In this document: piece by piece, positions 11,611-24,417 of the stretch
Position numbering within the stretch: position 1 is the first letter of the stretch
Layout of the letters: every line of letters begins with the position of its first letter
Assembly (NCBI RefSeq): GCF_030867145.1
Contig: NC_134439.1
Coordinates: 8,097,379 to 8,161,378, forward strand
Direction: 5' to 3'
DNA length: 64,000 bases
From: Opisthocomus hoazin
Lineage: Eukaryota; Chordata; Aves; Opisthocomiformes; Opisthocomidae
Translations under genes and position numbers: made by a program
Notes under the pieces: generated by a model
The model's input: only the letters and a program-made list of their open reading frames with translations
Databases searched by the model: none
Told to the model about the DNA's origin: nothing

Positions 11611-12595
11611 CATGAAGGGAAAAACCCACACATTTAAGCCACTGCCAAGTTTCCCAACATTCAGGAAATATTCTAGAAGACTAGAAGTATCAAACACGTG
11701 GCTGTGAAGATTGTGATATCTCTAGAGCTGAAAATAAGTAGATGGCAAAGATGGATGTCTAAATACAGAAATGTTAAGGTTTAATTCCTCCTACCTCATT
11801 TTAGATGTCAGACCATCTATCACAGTTCAGGCCTGAGTCATAACTAAATAAAGATCTGTGTTATTCGTCAGGTAACTAATCTTCTGCCCTTACTCAGGTC
11901 AGTGAGGAGGGATATTGTAGGTGATGCAGAGGTAGTGATCTGGTGTAGGAGGTGATGGATCACCCGTGGAATGTTCTGCTCTCTTTGTGTGGGTAAATGA
12001 AACAACTGAAGTGAATGCCTTTGATACACCACAGGTAGGTTTACCATCTCAGTGGAGACATCTGCAAGGAATCAGTCTCATAAACCTCACTTTCATGTTA
12101 TAAATGAGCAGAAACAACATTCCAAGATGTAGATTGTCTCAGCTTATTGTGACTTTTTCAGATATGCATTTGGAGATTTGCTTTGTGTGACAAATGCAGC
12201 TGATTAAAGCAACCTGCCCAACTTCTCTCCTGCACACAAAAGCCCTCTTCCTGCCACCTCTCTCCCTAGAGTTCTTTGGACATGGGTGTGACGTTCAGCA
12301 ATCAGATGGAGGTGCTTGTACAAGTTGGTACCTCAGGTAATGTGTTCACTTCTGATCATTTGATGAAGCAAGCCACACACACACAACAATGCATACTGGT
12401 CATGCAATTGATTCACACCATTCAACTAGACCTGTGGACTTCTTGTTCACATCGGCTTTCCCAGCACTTTCTGCCCTCTCCCCTAGATTGTCCTTATAGC
12501 CCAACTGTAGAGACACAAGATGGAGAAGTGGAGTTTAAGGTGGGTGAAAAATTCACTAGATATCTGGGCTCAGAGGATTCTCCCTAGAGGTAAAT
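11611..12595. other. Unassigned intergenic sequence
   Basis: No recognisable gene or repeat was seen. Confidence 0.3.
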
Positions 12596-12852
12596 CATAG
12601 AATCATAAAATCATAGAAAGTTTTGGGTCAGAAGGGATCCCCAGAGGTCATCTAGTCCAACCCCCCTGCAGCGAGCAGGGACATCACTAACTAGATCAGG
12701 TTGCTCAGAGCCCTGTCCAACCTGGTCTTGAATGTTTCCAGGGATGGGGACTCCACTACCTCTCTGGGCAACCCGTGCCAGTGTATCACCACCCTTATTG
12801 TAAAGAATTTCTTCCTTATATCCAGCCTAAATACTCCATCTCCCATGAAGGC
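12596..12852 (-). mobile_element. CR1 LINE, 3' fragment
   Basis: The 3' terminal ATCATAGAATCATAAAATC sits at the low-coordinate end, followed by GGTCATCTAGTCCAACCC. The minus strand then encodes the last residues of CR1 ORF2 ([16 protein letters not shown]-like). The text GCAGCGAGCAGGGACATCACT matches the 3' end of the CR1 at 16750-18362, so both belong to one subfamily. Confidence 0.85.
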
Positions 12853-15800
12853 ACCTTGATCCACTGAACTTGCAACATCAGAATGTCTTGTCTTTATGGA
12901 AACAAAATGCAAAGGCTCAAAAAAGAAGAAAGAAAGAAATGCCATTGTTTTGAGAGTTTATCAAAATCCTCCTATTTACTATTTCCCTTGCCAATAAAAA
13001 CAAACAAACCAACAAAACTGGAAAAGCTCCCTAATCAGCCACATGAGAATAACTTATCTTCCAAGTCTTAATGAGTGGTAAAAAACCTTCACACCACACT
13101 TCAGTAGGGGCAGAGCTGGGTGGTGCTAGCCTTTAGGTCTCCTTAGGGGGATTGCACACGTCTTTAAATCATTGTATGCAACCTGGTTAGCAGGAATCTT
13201 GAGTCTTCTGCTCATGTTACTGTGGAAAAGCTATTCCTCTAGGAATTCTAGGTGGACCATTGTGTGCAAGGGGATCCATTTCTGTCTAACATCTCTTTAA
13301 TAGCGCAGTGAACTGCACAGATTCAGTGACAATATTAGACCCAAGAGAAGGATGAATAAACAGTTGGGTAGCAGATGCCATTGATTTCTTTCTGAGCTTT
13401 AAAGATGGGCTTCTGCTCATGCTCTATTTAGCCAAGATCTGGCTTCATCCCAACTAAACAGATGCATTTAAATGAAGCAATCCAGTTCAAAGTCTAATTA
13501 TGTAGCCTGCTACAACCTGGAGTCAGGTCCTCTGGTGGGGCCTCTCATGATTCTTTTCATTTTTCCAGGTTTCCAAGGGCTTAGTCCTCCTTCAGCGTCC
13601 CACTGCAGTTGCTTCTACAGTGTTCATTCTGTTCTGTCCCCATCTAACTTCAGAAAACCAAACCAGGTGTGGACCTTCAGGATGTCTGACTTGCTCCCCT
13701 GGACCATTCCTCTACCACTATCCCAGAAGATTGAGTACACACACCCTCACCCCTTTGTTTCTCATCCAGCACATGGAAATACACCTTAAACACCAAGCTA
13801 CAGAAAGCCCTCTCTGATAGGCACTGCACATGACCAAAGAGAGATAAAGGCCTCAAGCTATATCCTCTGAAGGGCATTCTCCACCCACTAACAAGTCCTT
13901 TCCTGTGGCTGGGGGCTGGAATAGTTCATTCTAGGAAGGAAAATGTTCTCCTTCCACCCCCAACCTAAATGCAGTACCTTAGCCATCAGGTCCAACTTGT
14001 AACGACTGCTACCAGAAAGAATCCCAACTGATGAAAATGGGGACTTGTTGAGACCACTTCGTGGGCAGAATCTCCAAAATAGTGAGGTAAAGGAAAGTCC
14101 TAGCTGCCACTCTTTCCAGGATGACTCATCCTAGCTTGCTGCTGTCCTTGTCAGATCAAGTGAGCCTAGTGACCACAAAAATGCAGATGAAGGACATGAA
14201 GACAAACAGTGCCTTGTAGAGGAGTTATCCCTGTTATCTGGTTCCCCTCTGGCTTAGCTTGAGGGGGAAGCTGAACATGACCTAAACAGCTAAGATTTCT
14301 TGAAAAGCTGCAGCTCTTCCTGTTAAGGAGTACCAAATCTAGTAGCCTAGCAGAAATGGTTCCGTAGTTCCATGTGTCCAGAGCCAACCAGCAGGAGGGC
14401 TCAGAATGTATTCCAAGTAAACACACACACACAGCAAACCACATAGCTAAGCACTCAAATTAGAACAAAAGAGTACTAAGGACATCACCCTGTTCCTTTC
14501 TCTGGCTAATCAGAAGGTGATTTAGTGGGAAATATATGTGTAGATACATACAACATGGATGTCTGGACTAGCTTGGCTTACACACTCAGCCAAACCAGTA
14601 GCTGTCCTTTGGATGCACCAGCAGATATGAACACCCTAGACACATGAGCCCTCTCACCCAAGGTCACACTCCAGTTACTGGCACCTAGACCTCCATACAT
14701 CTGAATTTACACAGAACAGTTTCTCATGCCGAGAAATAAGTAGAAATTGAATTTGATAAGAAGATAGGAGACACTGCAATTATTAGGCTCAGGGCCTGAC
14801 CAGACAAGTTTACTGACCATCCAACTGTCACAAGTGACCATTTTTATCCCTTTATTCCTCTGTTTTGCACATTTGTTCCTCTCCAAATTACCTGGCTCTT
14901 TCCCTTTCTTTGCCGTTAGTTTCTCCCCTAAACACTCCATTACAAATCTTGAGCAATTCCAGTGTGCTTTTACTGTGCATCCCATAATGAGCATCCCATA
15001 ATGTGCCCCATATTGCTAAGGAGTAATCCTCCTCAGTTTGAGCCAATCCCACTAACTCATCTTGATGGGTCACACATTTAGATAATGGCACTGAGGCCTA
15101 GAGTGTCCATTCCTTTCAGTACTTTGAGTTCTCCACCTTGTCATTGTGCCTCTGTGCTCTTCTGGGCTTGTGGAGCCTTTAATGGGCTGACCACCCTCCT
15201 GTTATTGTCCTGGGACTAGCTAGCTGAGGGCATTAACTGGGTTCCCCGCTTGCCATTGTCTCTTTGTGTTCCTTTGTGTGTGTGCGGCCTGGGATTTTAC
15301 CACATAATCTAACACCTCCTATCCTTCCTGTTGCACCCCAGTAGCAAATCCTTCAAAGACTGTTTGGAGGAAGGGGAAGAGCACAAAGTCCCAGAAGAAG
15401 GTGGACAAGGTTGTCCAGTCTGCGCTTGATGGAGACTTTCTGAAAGCATGTAGCCAAGGGACAGAAGGAAGAAGGTCTCATGAAGAATCCACAATCAGCC
15501 CAAGGAGGTGGTGAGCTCCCGAGAAGGCAGTCCAATTCCTGGGACGTAGAAAAGAATGGGAAGGGGAGAGGTAGAGGTTTGCAGAGAAAGAGGCAAGAAG
15601 TGAAGACACTCCTCTGAAGCCAAGTATGTGCATCCCAGTGCAAACTCATGACTAAATGAAAATGATCATGCAGGTTGGGGAAAAGGATGGGAGATTGGAA
15701 GGCTGTATGCCTGGGTTTCCTGGGGGGAGTACTGAGGTCTCTCTGGCTTAGAGTGTGAAGAAACCTGTCAGCTGTCTATAGTGCTGAGTTCTCTGCGGAC

Positions 15801-16389
15801 AGATGGGTCTACAGGGAAGAGAGACACCAGGATTCCCTTGGAAGATAGTGTGTAGCAGAGGGAAAAATTGCTTTGTTCATCTGATGTAACCAGAAAGGTT
15901 GAAGAAGTTTTTTGATTTATTGGTAACACATAGTTAATAGGCAATCAGTGACCTATTTGTTCAGGATCCGCATCTGCACTACAACAGAAGAACCACCTTA
16001 CAAGATACCTGGGAAATGCCAGTAAGTTCCTACAAATATCTAAACACTTTCCCATTAGCTAATCCCAGAAAATTCTAATCACTCACACACACACAAGTGC
16101 ATGCACACTCAGACACTTACACAGGCATGCCCTCATCCATATGCACCCATGAATACAGCTACAGGTACTCCCTCCACCCTGTCCCCCTGTGGGTTACAAG
16201 CATACACCCGCTCTGCTGGGAATGCAGATTCTTCCCTCCCACACCACTCCTGCTGTGGATATGGGTGCTCCGGTTTTTGTTGTCCCCATGCCACTCCCTA
16301 GAAACTCCTAACACACTTGCTGGTGAGAATGCCCCCTTACAGGGTCATAGACACCTGGTAGCAGTTTGCCGGTGGCATCCACCTGGATC
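12853..16389. other. Unassigned intergenic sequence
   Basis: No gene is seen. Around 14780-14860 a CAAGTTTACTGAC..CCAACTGTCACAAG text followed by TTTTTATCCCTTTATTCC resembles 19275-19345 (AAAGTTTACTGACTGACAAC then CTTTTATACCCTCC). The two may be copies of an unidentified old repeat, possibly an LTR. Short CA-rich runs occur near 14420 and 16082. Confidence 0.3.
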
Positions 16390-16590
16390 TGATACTGGAG
16401 CTAACTTTGGTTAGCATCTTTATTAGCAACCCGGATGGTGGAACAGAGTGGAGTTTCAGCAAGTTTATATGATACTTGATTGAGCAGGAAGCAGGTGATA
16501 GGCAAGAGGGAAGAACTTCTATAGAGGGTGCTGAGATGTACTAGAGAAATGGGCTGGAAGGAGACTCAGGATGCTTAAAAAGGCTGATGA
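16390..16590 (+). mobile_element. CR1 LINE, old reverse-transcriptase fragment
   Basis: The text AGCATCTTTATTAGCAACCCGGATGG and GGAACAGAGTGGAGTTTCAGCAAG matches the sense strand of CR1 ORF2 around the FI(N/S)[15 protein letters not shown] region. Here the FADD codons are lost. A later AGAAATGGGCTGGAAGGAGA piece matches the downstream LERWA segment. It is a degraded plus-strand internal fragment, separate from the better copy that begins near 16750. Confidence 0.55.
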
Positions 16591-16749
16591 AAATCCCTCT
16601 CCTCCAGGATAGAACAATGTCCCCATGAAACAGGACAGGACAGGGGCTGCTTGGCTAGAAAGCAGTTGCTGGAACCCAGTCCATTTCACCCAGCGAGCCA
16701 GTGTCCTCTGTCCTCATGCATTCACGTAATGGCATGAAGGAGACCAGGA

Positions 16750-18362
16750 GGGTAAAATCTCTCCAGCTGTAAGTGAAGACCAGGTTCGGGATCTCCTGAA
16801 GAACCTAAACATACAGAAGTCCATGGGACCTGATGAGATGCATCCCAAAGTCCTGAGGGAACTGGCTGATGTAGTTGCCAAGCCACTCTCCATGATATTT
16901 TAAAAGTCATGGCAGTCAGGGGAAGTCCCCAGTGACTGGAAAAAGGGAAACATTGTGCCCCTTTTCAAAAAGGGTAGAAAGGAAGACCCTGGGAACTACC
17001 GACCTGTCAGCCTCACCTCTGTGCCTGGGAAGATCATGGAACAGATCCTCTTAGAAGATATGCTAAGGCACATGGAGGCCAGGGAGGTGATTCGAGACAG
17101 CCAGCATGGCTTCACCAAGGGCAAGTCCTGCCTCACCAACCTAGTGCCTTTCTATGATGGTGTAACAACAAGGGCGGACAAGAGAAAACCAATGGATGTC
17201 ATCTATCTGGATTTTTGTAAAGCCTTTGACACAGTCCCCCACAGCACCCTTCTCTCTAAATTGGAGAGCTACAGATTTGATGGGTGGACCGTTCAGTGGA
17301 TAAGGAATTGGTTGGGTGGTCGCAGCCAAAGGGTAGTGGTCAACAGCTCAATGTCCGGATGGAGACCAGTGACAAGTAGAGTCCCTCAGGGGTCCGTACT
17401 GGGACTGGTGCTGTTCAATATATTTATCAATGACATGGACAGCAACATCAAGTGTACCCTCAGCAAGTTTTCAGATGACACCAAGCTGAGTGGTACGGTT
17501 GAGACACCAGAAGGACGGGATGCCATCCAAAGGGACCTAGACAAGCTGGAGAGGTGGGCCTGTGTGAACCTCATGAGGTTCAACAAGGCCAAGTGCAAGG
17601 TCCTACACCTGGGTTGGGGTAATCCCCGGTATCAATACAGGCTGGGGGATGAAAGGATTGAGAGCAGCTCTGCTGAGAGGGACTTGGGGGTACTGATAGA
17701 TGAAAGGCTGGACGTGAGCCGGCAATGTGCGCTGGCAGCCCAGAGGGCCGACCGTGTCGTGAGCTGCATCAAGAGAAGCGTGGCCAGCAGGTCGAGAGAG
17801 GTGATTCTGCCCCTCTACTCTGCTCTGGTGAGACCTCACCTGGAGTCCTGCGTTCAGCTCTGGAGCCCTCAGCACAAGAAGGACATGGAACTGTTGGAGC
17901 GGGTCCAAAGGAGGGCTACAAAAATGATCCGAGGGCTGGAGCACCTCTCCTGTGAGGACAGGCTGAGAGAGTTGGGCTTGTTCAGCCTGGAGAAGAGAAG
18001 GCTGCGGGGAGACCTGATTGCAGCATTTCAGTACTTAAAGGGAGCCTATAGGAAAGATGGGGACAATCTTTTTAGCAGAGAGAACAGTGACAGGACAAGG
18101 GGTAATGTTTTTAAACTAAAACAGGGTAGGTTTAGGCTAGATATAAGGCAGAAATTCTTTACAATGATGGTGGTGAAACACTGGGAGGGGTTGCCCAGAG
18201 AGGTAGTGGAGGCCCCATCCCTGGAAACATTCCAGACCAGGTTGGACAGGGCTCTGAGCAATCTGATCTAGTTAGTGGTGTCCCTGCTCGCTGCAGGGGG
18301 GTTGGACTAGATGACCTCTAGGGGTCCCTTCCAACCCAAAACTTTCTATGATTCTATGATTC
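16750..18362 (+). mobile_element. CR1 LINE, 5'-truncated, with long RT reading frame
   Basis: A non-LTR retrotransposon on the plus strand. The open frame 16955-18271 (438 residues from its first Met) covers most of the ORF2 reverse transcriptase: [50 protein letters not shown], then the C-terminal region to [13 protein letters not shown]. The catalytic FADD box reads FSDD. Coding similarity continues upstream to about 16750 across an in-frame TAA near 16901 (SMIF then stop), so the element is dead. The 3' UTR is the short CR1 type and ends in ATTCTATGATTC near 18362. The endonuclease domain is absent. Confidence 0.93.
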
Positions 18363-20597
18363 CCAGCCAATTGAAGAGGCAGCTGCTTTCCTGTTTACAG
18401 GTTCATACAACAAAGAGGCTCAGCGTGTATTCCAGACACACACACAAACTTGCAGGACTTCAGTAGGGCTGGATGCACAGATTGCCACAGATAAGGCATT
18501 GCCTTCAGCAACACCCATATATAACATCACTGGAATTCACACCAAACATATAGACCGTCAAGTCCTCTTTCTGCTCTCCATCTGATAAGAACTGAAGTTC
18601 ACTGGTGAAAGCACACACACACACTCTCTAGATTCACAATCACATGCACATTTATGGATGCCTTGAATATCCGCATGGCTACTCTGTCTGAGTAAGACGA
18701 CTTTACTCAGATCCTGAGCTCTCTTACCCACCCCAAGTATCTCCCTCTTGCCAGCTAGTCCATCTCAATGGTTGCTAGCAAACAGATGCACACACTCACA
18801 CATTTGTCTCACTGGCACTCCCACACTTGAAGATGCTTCAAATAGCAGTACAGGTCTTCTGCTCATCTAATATCCCTGACTAGACGCTGGACCTCCAACT
18901 TGCCTGCTAGTCCAGCCCAAAGCTTTCCAGTCAATTTCCCACACCCATGCACACTAGGTTAGGGAAAATGTAAATACAACGGTGCCCAGCCGCTGGCACC
19001 CAGGCGTACAGGGGCATGTGACCTGTGGTCCCACACTGGTTGCAGGCACAGGGATCTTGTCCACTCCAGATTCTGGCACCACAGGCCCATCAGTGCCTTC
19101 ACTCCAATCTGACTGCAGTTGCTGACCTCATTTCACGCCCTCTGGTCCCTTCATTTGCTGGCATCCAGTCCTTACAGCACTCACGCACGTGGAGAGTGAA
19201 ATCACGTGGAAAGACACTTAAGGCAGTTTTAGTCAGAAGGTAGGACAGAATGCAGTGATCAAAGGCAGGGCTCAGTTAGAAAAGTTTACTGACTGACAAC
19301 AGCTTATGTCTAATAAGCCCCTTTTATACCCTCCATCTCCATTTCTCATTCCCTTTCCCTAAACATTCCTTAGTAATTTTTCCCTAATCCCACAGTCCCT
19401 CCTTGAATTTTCCAACTCCTCATCTTCATCTTATTTCCACCTTCTTATTGGTTACAAAGTCCAGGTTATCCTTCTCCAAAGCTATGCCTGTATTTTCTTA
19501 AGGGCCGATTAATTAGCTGTTGAAGACTTGTAGGCTTTGTTATTGTTATCCCTTGTCTATCAAGTTTGTGCCTCCTTGTGATTTTGGCTGTTGCATTCCC
19601 CTTTATGTACTATCGCACTTGTACTAGAAAGGTCCTTGATCGGTTAACATTAATGAAACAGAGACTGTCCCATTCCTCACACAGTTACACGAGGAATGGC
19701 TGAGAGGACTGGGTCTGATCAGCCTCAAGAAGGGTATGGGAAGAGGTAACTGATGTTCAGCAACTACCCACTGGGTACTGACAGAAAAGATGGAGTTGAC
19801 TCCCTGCTGCACCTCGAGTTTACCCATTGCCCTTGGGACTCAAAGCCATGGCAGCGCTACTGCTGCTGCCACCCACTTTCCTGGCATGGACCAGACCTGG
19901 GACACAATCTGTCCAACCCACCTATCCTTCAGCCCAGCCCTGGAGAGGCCTTGCTTGTCTGGGCAGCCTACAGAGCACATCTCCCCTGACAGCTCCAATG
20001 CAAGGACAGTCAAGGCTTGGTATCATTCTCACACTTTGATAGGTACAGGCATGGCAGAAGACCTGTAAGGAAGGGCACAGAGTCCTGGTGAGAGCTCCCA
20101 GATGTTCCCACCCACACTTGAACCGGGCAACATCTCTCTCCACACCCAGAGCTCTAAGCCATGGGTGCATTTGCTGCCCTGCTTGCAAGTGGCTGCATCA
20201 TCCTGCCCTAGGTTGGTCAAGGTATTCCTAGCCAGGATCAGGAGGCAAATGGCTAAGAACAGGACAAAGAGGGACAATTCTGAGCCAAACCTGAATGAGT
20301 TGTCCTTCTTTGTGCTGTTCACAGCCAGACCCAGCAGCACAAAAGGAGTCACCTCGTGAGGCTCTGCCCATCCCCTTGGAAAGGTACCAGGGTGCAGGGA
20401 GTGGAATCCACACCGCACCTGAGGAAGGAGGTTGGAAGTTGCTGCTTAACATTCATTGTCTTTCATCCTCTGGGGACACGGAAAGGACAGGAAGTATCCA
20501 AATCTCCCCAGAGCAGAGATATCTAGGCTACCTGCTGCAGGTTCATGAACTTCGGCGCCTGAGCTTAGTTAGCCCTGTGCCTTGGGCAGGGGAGATC
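18363..20597. other. Unassigned intergenic sequence
   Basis: No gene is recognised. The stretch 18960-19620 has AT-rich blocks (CTTTTATACCC, CCTTAGTAATTTTTCCC) and partly resembles about 14640-15100. It could be an old LTR-like repeat, but I see no clear ends. Confidence 0.3.
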
Positions 20598-22740
20598 ATA
20601 GAATCATAGAATCTTAGAATGGTAAGGGTTGGAAGGGACCTTAAAGATCATCTGATTCCAACTCCCCTGCCATGAGCAGCGACATCTTCCACTAGACCAG
20701 GTTGCTCAGAGCTCCATCCAACCTGGCCTTCAACACTTCCAGGGAGGGGGCAGCCACAGCTTCTCTGGGCAACCTGGACCAGGGCCTCACCACTCTCATA
20801 GTGAAGAGTGTCTTCCTAATATCTAGTCTAAATCTGCCTTCTTTTAGTTTACAGCCTTTCCCCCTTGTCCTGTCACTACACACCCTCGTAAAAAGACCCT
20901 CTCCGTCCATCCTGTAGGCCCCCTTCAGGTACTGGAAGGCTGCTATAAGGTCACCCCAGAGCCTTCTCTTCTCCAGGCTGAACAGCCCCAGCTCCCTCAG
21001 CCTGTCCTCATAGGAGAGGTACTCCAGCCCTCTGATCATTTTCGTGGCCCTCCTCTGCACCCGCTCCAACACAACCATGTCCTTCTTATGCTGGGGGCTC
21101 CAGAGCTGGACACAGTGCTCCAGGTGGGGTCTCATGAGAGAAAAGGGGCAGAATGACCTCCCTCGCCCTGCTGGTCATGCATCTCTTGATGCAGCCCAGG
21201 ATACGGTTGACTTTCTGGGCTGTAAGCGCACATTTCTGGCTCATGTTGAGCTTCTCATCCACCAGTACCCCCAAGTCCTTCTCCTCAGGGATGCTCTCAA
21301 GCCACTCTCCGCCCAGCCTGCACTTGTGTTTGAGATTGCCCCAACCCACATGCAGGACCTTACACTTGGCCTTGTTGAACTTCATGCGGTTCATGCAGGC
21401 CCACCTCTCCAGCCTGTCAAGGTCCCTCTGAATGGCATCCCTTCCCTCCACCTTGTCAACCACACCACACAGCAGGGTGTCGTCAGCAAATTTGTTGAGG
21501 GTGCACTCAGTCCCACTGTCCATGTCGCCGACAAAGATATTAAACAGCACTGGCACCAGTACCGGCCCTTGAGGCACACCACTCGTCACTGGTCTCCACC
21601 TGGACATCGAGCCATTGACTGTAACTGTTTGAGTGCGTCCATCGAGCAAGTTCCTTATCCAATGAGTGGTCCATCTGTCAAATCTATGTCCTTCCAATTC
21701 GGAGACAAGAACATCATGCAGGACAGTGTCGAATGCCTTGCCCAAGTCCAGGTAGACGATGTCAGTTGCCCTCCCTTTGTCCACCAATGCTGTAACCCCG
21801 TTATAGAAGATACCAAGTTAGTCAGGCACGATTTGCCTTAGGTGAAGCCATGTTTGCTGTCCCCAGTCACCTCCTTGCTATCCATGTGCTTTAGCATGCT
21901 TTTGAGGAGGATCTGCTTCATCATCTTGCCAGGCACAGAGGTGAGGCTAACTAGCCTGTAGTTCCCGAGGTCTTCCTTTTTTCCCTTTTTAAAAATGGGG
22001 TTGATGTTGCCCTTTGTCCAGTCAGTGGGGACATCCCCAGACTGCCATGACCTCTCAAATATGATGGAGAGTGGTTTGGCAACTTCACCCATCAACTGAC
22101 CTCTGGACCGCGGATGCATCTCATCAGGCCCCATGGACTTATGCATCTTCAGGTTCCTTAGGCAGTCTTGAACCTGCTCTTCTCCTACAGTGAGCGGTTC
22201 TTCATTATCCCAGTCCCCACCTTTGCCTTTTGCAACTTGGGTGGTGTGGCTAGAGCACTTGCTGTTGAAGACTGAGGCAAAAAAGTCATTAAGCACCTCA
22301 TCTTTATCCACATCCTGGGTAACCAGGTCTCCAGCTTCCTTCCTGAGAGGGACCACATTTTCCCTAGTCTTCCTTCTCTCACTGACATACCTATAGAAGG
22401 CTTTCTTGTTCCCTTTGACATCCCTGGCCAGACTTAATTCTGTCAGGGCTTTAGCTTTGCTAACTTGCTCCCTGGCTACTCGGACAATTTCTCTGTGTTC
22501 CTCCCAAGATACCTGTCCTTGCTTTCATCCTCTGTAGGCCTCCTTTTTCTGCTTGAGTTTGGCCAGGAGCTCCTTGTTCATCCATGTAGGTCTCCTGGCA
22601 TCTCTGCAACTGTTACATCCCTTCCTGGGATTGTCCCTTGCATTCTGCAAGAGCTCCTGTGAATGTTTTTCAGCCTCTGCATGGGCAGGCAGGAGCTCAC
22701 ACCTCTGCGACAAGAGGTATCTCCTGGTTTTGTAGACCAA
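20598..22740 (-). mobile_element. CR1 LINE, 5'-truncated ORF2 in several frames
   Basis: The 3' end (ATCATAGAATCATAGAATC on +) is at 20598, and the element reads leftward on the minus strand. Three consecutive minus-strand frames, 22356-21838, 21787-21086 and 21135-20692, hold successive parts of the reverse transcriptase. The part from 22740 to about 22525 is the linker after the endonuclease (RRPTWMNKELLAKLKQKKEAYRG). The FADD box is intact ([11 protein letters not shown]). At least two frameshifts plus the missing 5' part mean it is dead. Confidence 0.93.
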
Positions 22741-23989
22741 GTTGCGCTAGCCCACCAAGAATGGCTCCTCAGATTAACCAGGTCCACTGAACATGAAAGA
22801 AGTGGTGGCTGTATCTCACATCTTAATATGAAAAAACCCACTCTAGTAAGTGCAGACACACAGGCTGATCTGTTGTACCTGAAAAAGTTTTCAGGTAGCT
22901 TGTCTGGGAATGCAGGCCTAAGATGTGAGCTCAAGGGAGTAAATAATGAATACTACCCATGTTTTAGATGGAAAAGTTTCATGGATGTTGTGTCTGCATA
23001 AGGAGCATTTCTATGCACCGACACATGTCTTGGCAGGAAGCCATTAGCCATATTCTGAGGCTATGAAAGGGCATATAACCAGGACTAGCACAGGCTTAAG
23101 CATGACTTCTCAGTATTCAATTTACTGATGGTACTTGTCTGTAGAGACTACAGAACATCTACTATCACACAGAATAAGCCACATTGTGTCCCCCACAGCT
23201 GAGTAGTACAAACAGTCACATAAACCCCTCTGTCACCTTCACTATCACTCAGAGGTAAAACTGAACTGGCAGAACAAAGCTGTGAGTTGTTGAAAGTGGG
23301 GGCATCTCTCAACTGAATTAACTTCTTGGACAACAGTTCATTATGATGTGCTTTACTGCTACAGTGTGGGGAGAGGACAGGCTGGTTGTCCCATTTTCAT
23401 TTGAAAACAGTATGTTTTAAAACTAAGACTAGTGCAGTACCAGAATTAGGGCATGGGCACAGCTTTTTAGCTATCTGTTCTACCCCTTACGCTCTCATTT
23501 CTCTTTCCTTTAGCATACACCTCTCCTGCCATACCTACTTTAGAGTTCTCTCTTTGTCAACATGCCTGACTGCAAAGACTCCGTTGCATGACTTTGTCAA
23601 ATATTTCCCATTCTTAATCCATAGCCCTCGTTTATCTAAGAAAGTTCTCTGGCAATCAAAACCTAAGTTCTGCCTGCAACACAAAGCATGCAGCCAGGTG
23701 TTGATCCACTGGATGAGTTCTTCTCTACTCGAACCTTAGTAATTTGGACCCTCACACCCTTTCTTCACCCCAGAGCTCTGTACCCAGTCTAGAAAAACTT
23801 TGGGCATTATCATTGGTGCCCACATCAAAGAGCAGTAAAGGGTAACACTGCAAAGGTAGGACAAGCTCAGCAGTCCCTCCGCAACATGCCATGCCTGTCT
23901 TCTGGCAAACAAGAAACCTCCCGAGACATCAAATCAGGTTAGCAGACTGGTGCTTAAGATTCCTAAGAGAGAGAGTCTCCTAAAGGTGT
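22741..23989. other. Unassigned intergenic sequence
   Basis: No gene or recognisable repeat lies between the CR1 and the solo LTR. Confidence 0.3.
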
Positions 23990-23994
23990 CACAG

Positions 23995-24412
23995 TGTCTT
24001 GGTTTCGGCTGCTGCCGGCAACAAAAGAGCCACGCGGCCGCCCCTCCCCCCACCGGCGTGCAGAGGAGAATGAAAAAGAAACAGGCAGAAACTGGTGGGT
24101 CAGGATAAGGGCAGTTTAACAGAATAGCAATCAGAGGGAACAGCAACAACAACGGTACAAATAAGGAGAAAACACAACAACGAACCGCACGACCCAGACA
24201 GCCGCTCTCCCGAACAGGACCGGCACCGCGCCCCCCCAAGCCGCGAGTGAGTCCCTGCCGCGCCGCCCCCCCTTCACCGGAACCCAGCGTGACGTCACAT
24301 GGTATGGAATACCGGGCTCTGTTTGGCCAGGTGGGGTCAGCCCCCACCCCCCGGCTGTGCCCCTTCCTGGAGTCCGGCGAAAATTAACCCCGTCCTGGCC
24401 AAACCCAGGACA
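23995..24412 (-). mobile_element. Solo LTR with 5 bp target-site duplication
   Basis: A GC-rich LTR of 418 bp. It begins TGTCTTGG and ends CCAGGACA on the + strand. The 5 bp CACAG occurs directly on both sides (23990-23994 and 24413-24417), as expected of an endogenous retrovirus insertion. The minus-strand reading (TGTCCTGGGTTTGGCC at its start) and the ATTCCATACCATGTGACGTC text are familiar from avian LTRs, hence the strand. No internal retroviral sequence is present, so it is a solo LTR left by recombination. The clean duplication suggests moderate age. Confidence 0.85.
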
Positions 24413-24417
24413 CACAG

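Noticed and set aside
16955-18271. 438-residue reverse-transcriptase frame as a host gene
   Set aside because: It is CR1 ORF2, shown by the CR1 3' end and FSDD box.
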